Shown one piece after another: positions 24,683 through 32,358 of a stretch of 64,000 bases of DNA. The stretch is from Cupriavidus malaysiensis (GTDB lineage: Bacteria; Pseudomonadota; Gammaproteobacteria; Burkholderiales; Burkholderiaceae), in the NCBI RefSeq assembly GCF_001854325.1, contig NZ_CP017754.1, positions 124,001 to 188,000 on the forward strand, read 5' to 3'. Positions within the stretch are counted from its first letter, which is position 1; the number at the start of each line of letters is the position of its first letter. Made by a program: the position numbers and the translations under genes. A model generated the notes under the pieces. That model was not told the DNA's origin. It did not search any database and worked only from the letters and a program-made list of their open reading frames with translations.

Positions 24683-25627
24683 ATGCGGATTCGCTCGCCC
24701 TCGATGTCGGAACTGCACGCCTTCGCCGCGGCGGCGAAGCTGGGCAGCTTTACCCGCGCGGCAGAGCAGCTGTGCGTGACACAGGGCGCCATCAGCCGTG
24801 CCATCGCGCGCCTGGAGGACCATTTCGGCCAGCCCCTGCTGCAGCGCAACGCCCATCGCATCGTGCTGACGGCAAGCGGCCGGCAATTGCTCGAAGCGGT
24901 CGCGGGACCGCTGGCGGCAATCGAGAGCGCCAGCACCGCCCTCCTCGCCGGCGACCGGCGCCACGCCCTGACCCTGTCCGCCGTGCCGACCCTGGCCAGC
25001 GTCTGGCTGGTGCCGCGGCTGCCCGATTTCCACCGGCGCCACCCCGACATCGTGCTGGACTTCGTGCCCTATCGCCGCAAGGAGGACTTCTCCGGCCCGG
25101 CCCCTGACGCCGCCATCCTCGCCGGCACCGCCGGACAGTGGCCGCAATGGCAGGCCGACTACGTGATCGGCAGCGAGATGGTGCCGATCTGCCACCCCAG
25201 CCGAGCCGCCCTGCGCAGCGCCGAAGGCCGCTGGCGCCATCCCGCGGAACTGCAGGACGAGCCGCTGCTGCACCACACCACAGCGCCGGCAAACTGGCAG
25301 AACTGGCTGCGGGCGGCAGGCGTACCCGACGCTGCGCCTCGCCTGTCCACCGGCTTCGACCAGGTGTCGATCCTGGTGCAGGCGGTCAAGGCCGATATGG
25401 GGCTGGCCGTGCTGCAGCGCTGTCTGGTGCGCGACGAGATCGCATCCGGCAGCGTGGCCGTGCCATTCGACCTGCCGATCCGCCTGCAACGCGGCTATTA
25501 CCTGTGCGCGCCGCGCGGGCGCAGCCATCCGGCGCTGGAGCATTTCCGCGCCTGGCTGCTGGAGATTGCGGGACGGGATCCCGATGTTCTCGATGCCGGA
25601 CAGTTTATGCACGTGACAGATGAATGA
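24683..25627 (+). CDS. LysR-type transcriptional regulator (GcvA-like)
   Basis: A 314-residue LysR protein with an N-terminal winged helix-turn-helix (MSELHAFAAAAKLGSFTRAAEQLCVTQ..., split here: SFTRAAEQLCVTQGAISRAI) and a C-terminal ligand-binding domain beginning SAVPTLASVWLVPRLPDF, as in the GcvA group. It is divergent from the Bug-type protein and separated by 124 bp, the usual arrangement for a regulator of that operon. The start at 24683 was chosen for family length; ATG 24704 is an alternative. A dyad ATTGCA-N11-TGCAAT begins at its stop codon. Confidence 0.9.
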   Translation: MRIRSPSMSELHAFAAAAKLGSFTRAAEQLCVTQGAISRAIARLEDHFGQPLLQRNAHRIVLTASGRQLLEAVAGPLAAIESASTALLAGDRRHALTLSAVPTLASVWLVPRLPDFHRRHPDIVLDFVPYRRKEDFSGPAPDAAILAGTAGQWPQWQADYVIGSEMVPICHPSRAALRSAEGRWRHPAELQDEPLLHHTTAPANWQNWLRAAGVPDAAPRLSTGFDQVSILVQAVKADMGLAVLQRCLVRDEIASGSVAVPFDLPIRLQRGYYLCAPRGRSHPALEHFRAWLLEIAGRDPDVLDAGQFMHVTDE

Positions 25628-25652
25628 ATTGCAAAAAACAACTGTGCAATTC
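25626..25652. promoter_or_regulatory. Inverted repeat GAATTGCA-N11-TGCAATTC (LysR-like dyad or weak terminator)
   Basis: Perfect eight-base arms (25626-25633 and 25645-25652) overlapping the LysR stop codon. The T-N11-A geometry is that of LysR-family operators, but the location behind the gene also allows a transcript-end role; there is no long U-run. Confidence 0.35.
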
Positions 25653-25817
25653 TTCATGCAAATAAACTGCCGTTGATTGCAACGCTCAACCGCTGAACTC
25701 CGTGGCTTCCCGGGTGGGAGGCATATGCACAGCGCCACGGATGCCGCTATCCGGTATTGTGCGATCCCATCGCGCCCAAGAGACGCCTCACCAGGGCAAA
25801 GCTATCCGCCCGACAAA

Positions 25818-25850
25818 TGAATAACGGCACGCAATGCGTGCCGTTATTCA
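25818..25850 (-). terminator. Terminator-like perfect 15-bp inverted repeat after livF (first Liv locus)
   Basis: Arms TGAATAACGGCACGC (25818-25832) and its exact complement (25836-25850) around a three-base loop, 41 bp after the livF stop. The tail is ATTTG rather than a U-run; the AT-rich ends of the stem provide TTATTCA. It may serve as a bidirectional end for livF and the LysR gene. Confidence 0.6.
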
Positions 25851-25891
25851 TCAAGCGCATTCAAGGCGCGGTGCAAGCACTCCCCGGAGTG

Positions 25892-26635
25892 CTATGCCGC
25901 CTTCTTGGCCAGCCCCAGGTAGGTTTCGATCACACGCGGATTGGCGGCCAGTTCCGCTGCCGGTCCTTCCATCGACATGTCGCCGGTCTCGATCACGTAG
26001 GCGTAGTCGGCCACCTGCAGCGCGGCACGCGCATTCTGCTCGATCAGCAGCGTGGCCACGCCAGTGCGGCGCAGATCGCTGATGATATGGAAGATCTCCT
26101 TGACGATCAGCGGCGCCAGCCCGAGGCTGGGTTCGTCCAGCATCAGCAAGCTGGGCTTGGCCATCAAGGCGCGTCCTACCGCCAGCATCTGCCGCTCGCC
26201 GCCGGACAGCGTGCCGGCTTCCTGCTTCGCGCGCTCCTTCAGGCGCGGGAACAGTTCGTAGACCACCTCCTTCTGGTCGAGGAAGTTCTTCTCGCCCGCG
26301 CGCTTGCGCCGGTAGGCGCCCAGCAGCAGGTTGTCCTCCACGCTCATGGTGGCGAACAACTCGCGCTTCTCCGGCACCAGGCACATGCCGCGCGAGACGC
26401 GCCCCTCGACCGGGATGCCGGCCATGTCGTGGCCCAGGTAGCGCACCTCGCCGGTGGCCGAACCGGTCGACGGCAGCGCCCCCATGATGGCGTTCAGCAT
26501 GGTCGACTTGCCGGCGCCGTTCGGACCGATCACGGTGACGATGCGGCCCGCTTCCACCTTCAGGTTGGCGCCGTGCACCGCCTCGACCTTGCCGTAGCGC
26601 ACATGCAGGTCCTTCACTTCCAGGATCAGGCTCAT
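25892..26635 (-). CDS. livF: Branched-chain/HAAT-type amino acid ABC transporter ATPase LivF
   Basis: One of the two ATPases of a HAAT-family importer for branched-chain amino acids or similar amides. The 247 residues contain Walker A GPNGAGKST, the signature LSGGERQML and Walker B LLMLDEPSLGL, plus the LivF-type GMCLVPEKRELFATMSVEDNL. I chose the ATG giving MSLILEVKDL, with GGAGCGGAA in front. It starts 13 bp after the fused livM-livG gene, last in the operon. Confidence 0.94.
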   Translation of the reverse strand: MSLILEVKDLHVRYGKVEAVHGANLKVEAGRIVTVIGPNGAGKSTMLNAIMGALPSTGSATGEVRYLGHDMAGIPVEGRVSRGMCLVPEKRELFATMSVEDNLLLGAYRRKRAGEKNFLDQKEVVYELFPRLKERAKQEAGTLSGGERQMLAVGRALMAKPSLLMLDEPSLGLAPLIVKEIFHIISDLRRTGVATLLIEQNARAALQVADYAYVIETGDMSMEGPAAELAANPRVIETYLGLAKKAA

Positions 26636-26648
26636 TTCCGCTCCCCCG

Positions 26649-28478
26649 TCATTCCACGCCGCCCAGGTAGGCTTCCAGCACTGCCGGATCCTTCTGCACC
26701 GCCTCCGGCACGCCTTCGGCAATGCGCGTGCCGAATTCCATCACCACCAGCCGGTCCGTCAGGTTCATCACGAAGTCCATGTCGTGCTCGACCAGCAGCA
26801 CGCTCATGCCCTCGCCCTTGAGCTTCTTCAGCAAGGCCGCCAGCGCCTGCTTCTCCTTGTAGCGCAGGCCCGCGGCCGGCTCGTCGAGCAGCAGCAGCGC
26901 CGGATCGCAGCACAGCGCGCGCGCGATCTCCAGGATGCGCTGCTGGCCGAGCGCGAGGCTGCCCGCCTCCATGTACATGCAGTCGGCCAGGCCCACGCGC
27001 TCGAGCTGGCGCGCGGCCTCGAACAGCAGCTTCTCCTCCTCGGCGCGGTTGAGCCGCAGCACCGCCGCCGACACGCCCCCCTGCGCACGGAAATCGCCGC
27101 GCAGGTGAGCGCCGATGGCCACGTTCTCCAGCACCGTCATGGTCGGCAGCAGGTGCACGTGCTGGAAGGTGCGGCCGATACCGCGCTTGACGATCTCGCG
27201 CGAGGGCAGGCTCGATATCACCTCGCCACGGTAGCGCACCTCGCCGCGCGTGACCGGCAGCACGCCCGTCACCAGGTTGAAGGTGGTCGACTTGCCGGCG
27301 CCGTTCGGGCCGATCAGGCCGATGATCTCGCCGGCCCGCACCTGGAAGCTGACATCGTTGACGGCCACCAGCCCGCCAAACTCCTTGCGCGCGGCGCGCA
27401 CGTCGAGCAGCAGCTCGCCGGCCGCCGGCTTCGGCCGTACCGCCAGGGCCGGCGCGTGCTCGGGCGCGACCACCGGCGGCGCGGCCGGGAACAGCTTCTT
27501 CAGGAAAGGCCAGATGCCTTCGCGCGCATGCTGCAGCAGCAGGACCAGCAGCACGCCGAAGACGATGATCTCGAAGTTGCCGTTAGCGCCCAGCAGCTTG
27601 GGCAGCACGCCCTGCAGCACATCCTTCAGGATGGTCAGGACGCCGGCGCCGAGCACCGCGCCCCAGACGTGGCCGACGCCGCCGACCACCGCCATGAACA
27701 GGTACTCGATGCCGTAGTTCAGCCCGAACGGCGTGGGGTTCACCGCGCGCTGCAGGTGCGCGTAGAGGAAGCCGGAGACGCAGGCCAGCATCGCCGCCAC
27801 CACGAAGATCACCACCTTCATCCACGCGGTGTTGACCCCCATCGCCTCGGCCATCACGCCGCCGCCCTTGAGCGCGCGGATGGCGCGGCCAGGACGCGAG
27901 TTGAGCAGGTTCTGCACGGCCAGCACGGCCAGCAGCACCACCGCCCAGATCAGGTAGAACATCGCGCGGCCCGAGCCCAGCTCGATGCCGAACAGGCTCA
28001 GCACGGGAATGCCGTTGAGGCCGTCGTACTTGCCGAGAAAGTCCAGGTTGCCGAACAGGAAGAACAGCGACAGGCCCCAGGCAATGGTCGCCAGCGGCAG
28101 GTAGTGGCCGGACATGCGCATGGTGATCAGCCCGATCACATAGGCACAGGCCATGGTGACCAGCAGGCCGGCCAGCAGGCCCAGCCACGGCGACAGGCCC
28201 ACCTGCGTACTCAGGTAGGCCGTGCCGTAGGCCCCCAGGCCGACGAAGGCGGCCTGGCCGAACGAGGTCATGCCGCCGACCCCTGTCAGCAGCACCAGGC
28301 CGATGGCCACGATGCTGTAGAGCCCGATGTAGTTGCCCAGCGTGATCCAGTACTCCGGCGTCGGCAGCGCCGGCAGCAGCAGCAGGCACAGCGCGAAGAG
28401 GAGCGTCAGCACACGGTTGCGGGTCAGCCCGCCGCGGCTGCCCGCCACGGCCTGCTGCTTGTCGGTCAGCATCGTCAT
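26649..28478 (-). CDS. Fused HAAT-type permease and ATPase (LivM-LivG fusion)
   Basis: A single 609-residue chain joins the LivM membrane permease and the LivG ATPase. Residues about 20-340 are hydrophobic with the family motif GQAAFVGLGAYGTAYL; residues about 355-609 are the ATPase with Walker A GPNGAGKSTT, signature region LALGQQRILEIARAL and Walker B LLLLDEPAAGL. No stop or frameshift separates them; the linker is a Pro/Ala-rich stretch (PAAPPVVAPEHAPALA). Such fusions are known in Burkholderiales. It starts three bases after livH. Confidence 0.93.
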   Translation of the reverse strand: MTMLTDKQQAVAGSRGGLTRNRVLTLLFALCLLLLPALPTPEYWITLGNYIGLYSIVAIGLVLLTGVGGMTSFGQAAFVGLGAYGTAYLSTQVGLSPWLGLLAGLLVTMACAYVIGLITMRMSGHYLPLATIAWGLSLFFLFGNLDFLGKYDGLNGIPVLSLFGIELGSGRAMFYLIWAVVLLAVLAVQNLLNSRPGRAIRALKGGGVMAEAMGVNTAWMKVVIFVVAAMLACVSGFLYAHLQRAVNPTPFGLNYGIEYLFMAVVGGVGHVWGAVLGAGVLTILKDVLQGVLPKLLGANGNFEIIVFGVLLVLLLQHAREGIWPFLKKLFPAAPPVVAPEHAPALAVRPKPAAGELLLDVRAARKEFGGLVAVNDVSFQVRAGEIIGLIGPNGAGKSTTFNLVTGVLPVTRGEVRYRGEVISSLPSREIVKRGIGRTFQHVHLLPTMTVLENVAIGAHLRGDFRAQGGVSAAVLRLNRAEEEKLLFEAARQLERVGLADCMYMEAGSLALGQQRILEIARALCCDPALLLLDEPAAGLRYKEKQALAALLKKLKGEGMSVLLVEHDMDFVMNLTDRLVVMEFGTRIAEGVPEAVQKDPAVLEAYLGGVE

Positions 28479-28481
28479 CGC

Positions 28482-29534
28482 TTATTCCTCTTCCTCGACA
28501 GGTTTGCTGTTGAGCGAGCGCCACAGCAGCACCGGAATGATCAGGGTGAAGACGATGACCTCCTTGAAGGCGCTCGCCCAGAACGAGGAGTACGACTCCA
28601 GCAGCCCCACCAGCAGCGCACCGGCGGCGGCCACCGGATAGCTTGCCAGGCCGCCCACGATCGCACCCACGAAGCCCTTGAGCCCGATCAGGAAGCCCGA
28701 CTCGTAGTAGACCGTGGTCAGCGGCGCGATCAGGATGCCGCACAGCGCGCCCATGGCCGCCGCCAGCGTGAACGAGAGCCGGCCGGCCTGCGTGGTGCCG
28801 ATGCCAACCAGGCGCGCGCCCAGCCGGTTCACCGCGGTGGCGCGCAGCGCCTTGCCGGGAATGGTGCGCTCGAAATAGAAGTACAGGGCTGCGATCAGTA
28901 CCGCCGACATGCCCACCACCCACAAGCTCTGGCCCGATACCGCCAGGCCGCCCAGGTTCCAGTTGGCATCGGAGAATGCCGTGGTGCGCGACCCCTCGGC
29001 GCCGAACATCACCAGGCCCAGGCCGACCATGGCGAAGTGCACGCCGACCGAGACGATCAGCAGCACCAGCGTGCTGGCTTCGGCCAGCGGCTGGTAGGCC
29101 AGGCGATACAGCATCGGGCCGATCGGGATCACGATCAGCAAGGTCAGCGCGATCTGCGCCGCCATCGGCATCGGCGTGGCGCCCAAGCGCTGCGCCAGCA
29201 GGTGCACGGCCAGCGGGAACAGCAGGTACTTGCCGGCCAGCACGGCAAGGCGGCGGCCGGCGGTGCGCCGCAGTTCGGCGCTGCGCAGGACGGTGGCGCA
29301 CTCGTAGAGGAAGGTCAGCACACCCATGACGAGCACCAGCCAGCTCGTCTGCGGCGCCTGGCCGGCCTGGATCGCGGCCAGTGTCAGCGCCCCGTAGGCA
29401 ACGAATTCCCCTTGCGGGATGAAGATGACGCGGGTCACCGAGAACACCAGCACCAGCGCCAGCGCCAGCAGCGCGTAGATCGCGCCCGAGGTGATCCCGT
29501 CCTGCGCCAGGATGGCGGCAATCGAGAGGTCCAT
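28482..29534 (-). CDS. livH: HAAT-type amino acid ABC transporter permease LivH
   Basis: Second membrane subunit of the first Liv system. The 350 residues begin with the typical GITSGAIYALLALALVLVFSVTRVIFIPQGEF and contain several further membrane segments and GFVGAIVGGLASYPVAAAGAL. It is longer than the usual 290-300 residues because of an extra region at about residues 70-130 with two additional hydrophobic stretches. It heads the livH-livMG-livF transcript; its binding protein is encoded 456 bp upstream, behind a terminator. Confidence 0.93.
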   Translation of the reverse strand: MDLSIAAILAQDGITSGAIYALLALALVLVFSVTRVIFIPQGEFVAYGALTLAAIQAGQAPQTSWLVLVMGVLTFLYECATVLRSAELRRTAGRRLAVLAGKYLLFPLAVHLLAQRLGATPMPMAAQIALTLLIVIPIGPMLYRLAYQPLAEASTLVLLIVSVGVHFAMVGLGLVMFGAEGSRTTAFSDANWNLGGLAVSGQSLWVVGMSAVLIAALYFYFERTIPGKALRATAVNRLGARLVGIGTTQAGRLSFTLAAAMGALCGILIAPLTTVYYESGFLIGLKGFVGAIVGGLASYPVAAAGALLVGLLESYSSFWASAFKEVIVFTLIIPVLLWRSLNSKPVEEEE

Positions 29535-29990
29535 TGTCTCCCCGTATCGTTGAAATGCCTGCCTGCTTCGGAGGGGGCGGACAGGTCGGGACGGCCCGGG
29601 AGGGCCTGACCCGTGATGGGCCGCCCTTGCGTGTGCGACGTGTGCGCAAGGGATTACACAATAGTAAACGACTTACGTATAGCGGAAATCCAGAGCAACC
29701 CTAGCATGGCGCAGCGCGGCAAAAGCGTGCCTGCCGGCATCCTGTACCCTGTCCCGGCCGCACCCATCACACCGGGCAGCATGCTCGAGCGCGGCGCAAC
29801 ACCATCATCGCCGATCTTGCCGATGATTTAATTAACACGTTAAGCATTGTGCAGGCAGGCGATGGTGTCAAGCAGGGCTTCCCCGCCCTGCGGCGTGCCG
29901 CGCCGGCGCGACCATGCGGAAAAAAAAGGCGCATGGTCTGTCCATGCGCCTCCTGTCCGCCAGCCCGGGTCCGGCGGCCGGCCGTCGTCG
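29535..29990. other. Intergenic region between livH and its upstream binding-protein gene (456 bp)
   Basis: No gene seen. It contains the terminator of the binding-protein gene (29920-29950) and then a likely promoter for livH. The best candidate on the minus strand is TTGACA (29881-29876), 17 bp, AATGCT, in an AT-rich stretch near 29820-29860. A second AT-rich patch lies at 29650-29690. Confidence 0.5.
29920..29950 (-). terminator. Intrinsic terminator of the first Liv binding-protein gene
   Basis: Stem GGCGCATGG / CCATGCGCC, five-base loop, then eight Ts on the minus strand, 41 bp after the stop codon. It separates the binding-protein transcript from livH. Confidence 0.88.
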
Positions 29991-31145
29991 CTAGTTGGCC
30001 TGCAGCTTCCACGCTCCGTTGACGATCTGCACCATCACGCGCGCACGCTGGTCGAGGCCAAGGTGGTCGGTCGGGCTCATGTTCATGATGCCGTGCGAGA
30101 TGGCCAGCTCCTTGGTCTGCTCCATGGCATCGCGCAACGCCTTGCGGAACTCGACCGTGCCCGGCTGCGCGCCGCTCTTCAGCGCGATGGGAATGGCCCG
30201 TTGCAGCAGCAGGCCGGCATCCCAGGCGTGTCCGCCGAAAGTCGACACCTGTCCGCCGAAGGCCTTCTCGTAAGCCGTCTTGTAGGTCATCGCGGGCTTC
30301 TTCACCGCGTTGCTGTCGGGCAGTTGCTCGGCCACCAGCAGCGGGCCGGCAGGCAGGAAGGTGCCTTCGCAATCCTTGCCGCAGACACGCAGGAAGTCGG
30401 CGTTGGCGACACCGTGGGTCTGGTAGATCTTGCCCTTCCAGCCGCGTTCCTTGAGCGTCTTGGCAGGCAGGGCCGCGGGCGTGCCGGAGCCGGCGATCAG
30501 CACCGCGTCGGGGTTGGCCGCCATCATCTTCAGCACCTGCCCCGTCACCGAGGTATCGGTACGGGCGAAGCGCTCGTTGGCCACCACCTTGATCTTGCGC
30601 ATGCCGGCCACCTTGCCGAACTCGTCGGCCCAGCTGTCGCCGTAGGCGTCCGCGAAGCCGATGAAAGCCACCGTCTTCACGTTGTGGTTGGTCATGTGCT
30701 CGGCGATGGCCGTCGCCATGTGCGAATCGTTCTGCGGCGTCTTGAACGCCCACTTGCGCTTGGCATCCATCGGCTCGATGATGCGCGCCGAGGCCGCCAG
30801 CGTGATCATCGGCGTATCGTTCTCGGCCACGATGTCCACCATCGCCAGCGCGTTGGGCGTGACCGTCGAGCCGATCACGGCGTCGACCTTGTCCTCGCTG
30901 ATCAGCTTGCGCGTGTTCTTGACCGCGGTGGTGGTGTCGGAAGCATCGTCCAGCACGATGTACTCGACCTTCTTGCCGGCGATCTCCTTGGGCAGCAGCG
31001 AGATGGTGTTCTTCTCGGGAATGCCGAGCGAGGCAGCCGGCCCGGTGGCCGACACCGTGACACCGATCTTGACCTGGGCGCTCGCCGCGCCGGCGAACAG
31101 TGCGGCCGCAGCCATGGCCAGCAAGCTGGCGCGCTTGAATTTCAT
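29991..31145 (-). CDS. HAAT-type ABC transporter substrate-binding protein (first Liv system)
   Basis: Periplasmic binding protein of the LivJ-like Peripla_BP_6 family. The 384 residues start with a clear signal peptide (MKFKRASLLAMAAAALFAGAASA, cleavage before QVKIGV; here written in two parts: MKFKRASLLAMAA and LFAGAASA). Family features include KIGVTVSATGPAASLG and VIGSTVTPNALAMVDI. Two cysteines in RVCGKDCEG may form a disulfide. AAGGAG lies before the ATG. It sits upstream of livH in the same direction but has its own terminator and a structured leader. The ligand, a branched-chain amino acid, amide or aromatic acid, cannot be told. Confidence 0.92.
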   Translation of the reverse strand: MKFKRASLLAMAAAALFAGAASAQVKIGVTVSATGPAASLGIPEKNTISLLPKEIAGKKVEYIVLDDASDTTTAVKNTRKLISEDKVDAVIGSTVTPNALAMVDIVAENDTPMITLAASARIIEPMDAKRKWAFKTPQNDSHMATAIAEHMTNHNVKTVAFIGFADAYGDSWADEFGKVAGMRKIKVVANERFARTDTSVTGQVLKMMAANPDAVLIAGSGTPAALPAKTLKERGWKGKIYQTHGVANADFLRVCGKDCEGTFLPAGPLLVAEQLPDSNAVKKPAMTYKTAYEKAFGGQVSTFGGHAWDAGLLLQRAIPIALKSGAQPGTVEFRKALRDAMEQTKELAISHGIMNMSPTDHLGLDQRARVMVQIVNGAWKLQAN

Positions 31146-31157
31146 CGTGTCTCCTTC

Positions 31158-31209
31158 GTTTGCTGCAAACGGAAAGGCGCCCGTCCGGCTCCGGCCGGGC
31201 GGACGCCTT
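31158..31209 (-). promoter_or_regulatory. Two-hairpin leader of the first Liv binding-protein gene
   Basis: Upstream of the ATG on the minus strand, a GC-rich hairpin (31174-31209; outer stem AAGGCG/CGCCTT, inner CCCG and CCGG pairs) is followed by a short hairpin GTTTGC-A-GCAAAC (31170-31158) that ends one base before the AAGGAG ribosome site. The order fits an attenuator or an mRNA-stabilising leader. I recognise no known riboswitch. Confidence 0.4.
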
Positions 31210-31323
31210 CTTTCTTCTCGAACCGGCCGCATCGCTGGCAGCCGGCTACAGCAGGGAACGATTGTTTCCGTCCCGATTTTCCCGTCCTGCGCGTCTTACC
31301 CCGGATGCGCAGCGCGCTATTCA

Positions 31324-31339
31324 CCGACCGAGCGGTCGG
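31324..31339. promoter_or_regulatory. TetR-type dyad CCGACCG-AG-CGGTCGG
   Basis: Perfect seven-base arms with a two-base spacer. Dyads of this form are typical operators of TetR-family acyl-CoA-responsive regulators in betaproteobacteria. It lies about 180 bp upstream of the Liv binding-protein start, where a promoter would be expected. No TetR gene is in the window. Confidence 0.4.
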
Positions 31340-31439
31340 GAATGCGCATGGAGTCTAGCACAGGGACTTTACGCCGACAGACCGGATTTACCCCAAGCGT
31401 CACGCCCGCAACTTGACGTGGCGGCGCCAGTCGCCGGCT

Positions 31440-31985
31440 TCAGCCCAGGCGCTTGTAAGAGGGCACCAGCATGCGGCACCACAGGCCGGAGGCGTCCACG
31501 GCGAATCCCTGTGGCGGCGCGGCGGCGTCGACCAGCGCCGGCGCCAGCAGCAGTTGCCGGATCCCGTGCGCGCGGCACCAGTCGGCCAGCATCGCGCAGC
31601 TCGCCGCCAGCGCCGGGGCGGCGTCGGCGCCGTCATGCCACCACTCGAGCGCCAGGGCGGCCAGGCCGCCCTGGGCCAGGCAAGGCACCACGTTGAAGGA
31701 CAGGCAGCCGACCAGGCGCTCACCCGCCTCGCACAACAGGCAACCACCCTGCTCCGGACGGCTGAGCTGCGACGCCAGCAGCAACTGGCGGCCCCGCTGC
31801 GCCGGCACCGGCAAGGGGCGCGCCCGGTCCAGCCAGGACGACAACAGCGGAAGATCGGCGGCGACGGCGGGCCGTACGGACAACCCGGGTGGCAGAAACG
31901 GGTCCGGCGGGGGAGAGAGGGACACGGAGGGACCGGGAGGAAGGAATAGTCGGGGGCCGAGGCGGAACGCGGCGTACTGCGCCAT
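31440..31985 (-). CDS. GNAT-like N-acetyltransferase domain protein (uncertain)
   Basis: A protein of about 181 residues with a weak GNAT-like pattern: LSVRPAVAADLPLLSSWLDRA at the start of the domain, GGCLLCEAGERLVGCLSFNVVP as the central strands, LALEWWHDG, and MLADWCRAHGIRQLLL as the CoA-side helix and strand. The usual acetyl-CoA loop R/Q-x-x-G-x-G/A is not clear, so activity is doubtful. The start is uncertain (ATG at 31985 or 32009, neither with a good ribosome site). It stands alone between the two Liv loci; function unknown. Confidence 0.5.
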   Translation of the reverse strand: MAQYAAFRLGPRLFLPPGPSVSLSPPPDPFLPPGLSVRPAVAADLPLLSSWLDRARPLPVPAQRGRQLLLASQLSRPEQGGCLLCEAGERLVGCLSFNVVPCLAQGGLAALALEWWHDGADAAPALAASCAMLADWCRAHGIRQLLLAPALVDAAAPPQGFAVDASGLWCRMLVPSYKRLG

Positions 31986-32358
31986 CCGGCCCCACGGCGG
32001 AGCGAGCATTGTCGCATGGCCGCACATGCCGTCGAATGCACTCGCAAATGCAGCAAATGCACTCGTCTGGTGCATTCGCAGGTGTGGCCACATGCCGGCT
32101 ACGGCGCATTACTGGAGGTGGAATGGAAAAAGGCGCTGCCGAGGATCACCCGGCAACGCCCTTTATTTTATTGGCACTGCAACCCGACACCGGGTGCGCG
32201 CCTGTCGTCTCCTCGCTTCCGCCTCCATTTAACCTGCGAAAACCGTATATGGAATGTAACGAAGCGGTGCGTTCGAGACAAGCTAGCAGAAACCCTAGCC
32301 CCAAAATCGGGCATGCCATCGACGGGTCACTTTTTCATCGTCCCGGCGTGGCGCCCGA
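31986..32358. other. Intergenic region between the GNAT-like gene and livM (373 bp)
   Basis: Holds the terminator of the second Liv operon (32127-32160). Near 32040-32080 is a run of repeated TGCA-type words (AAATGCA, GTGCATTCGCA, AATGCACTCG). No gene can be supported here, and the promoter of the GNAT-like gene is not obvious. Confidence 0.5.
32127..32160 (-). terminator. Intrinsic terminator of the second Liv operon
   Basis: Stem GGCGTTGCCG / CGGCAGCGCC with one G-T pair and a nine-base loop, followed by five Ts on the minus strand. It lies about 200 bp after the livM stop; a T-rich tail on the other side would let it act in both directions. Confidence 0.75.

Noticed and set aside
24647..25738. 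A 363-codon minus-strand frame opposite the LysR gene.
   Set aside because: It is the antisense shadow of a real helix-turn-helix gene and has no motif of its own.
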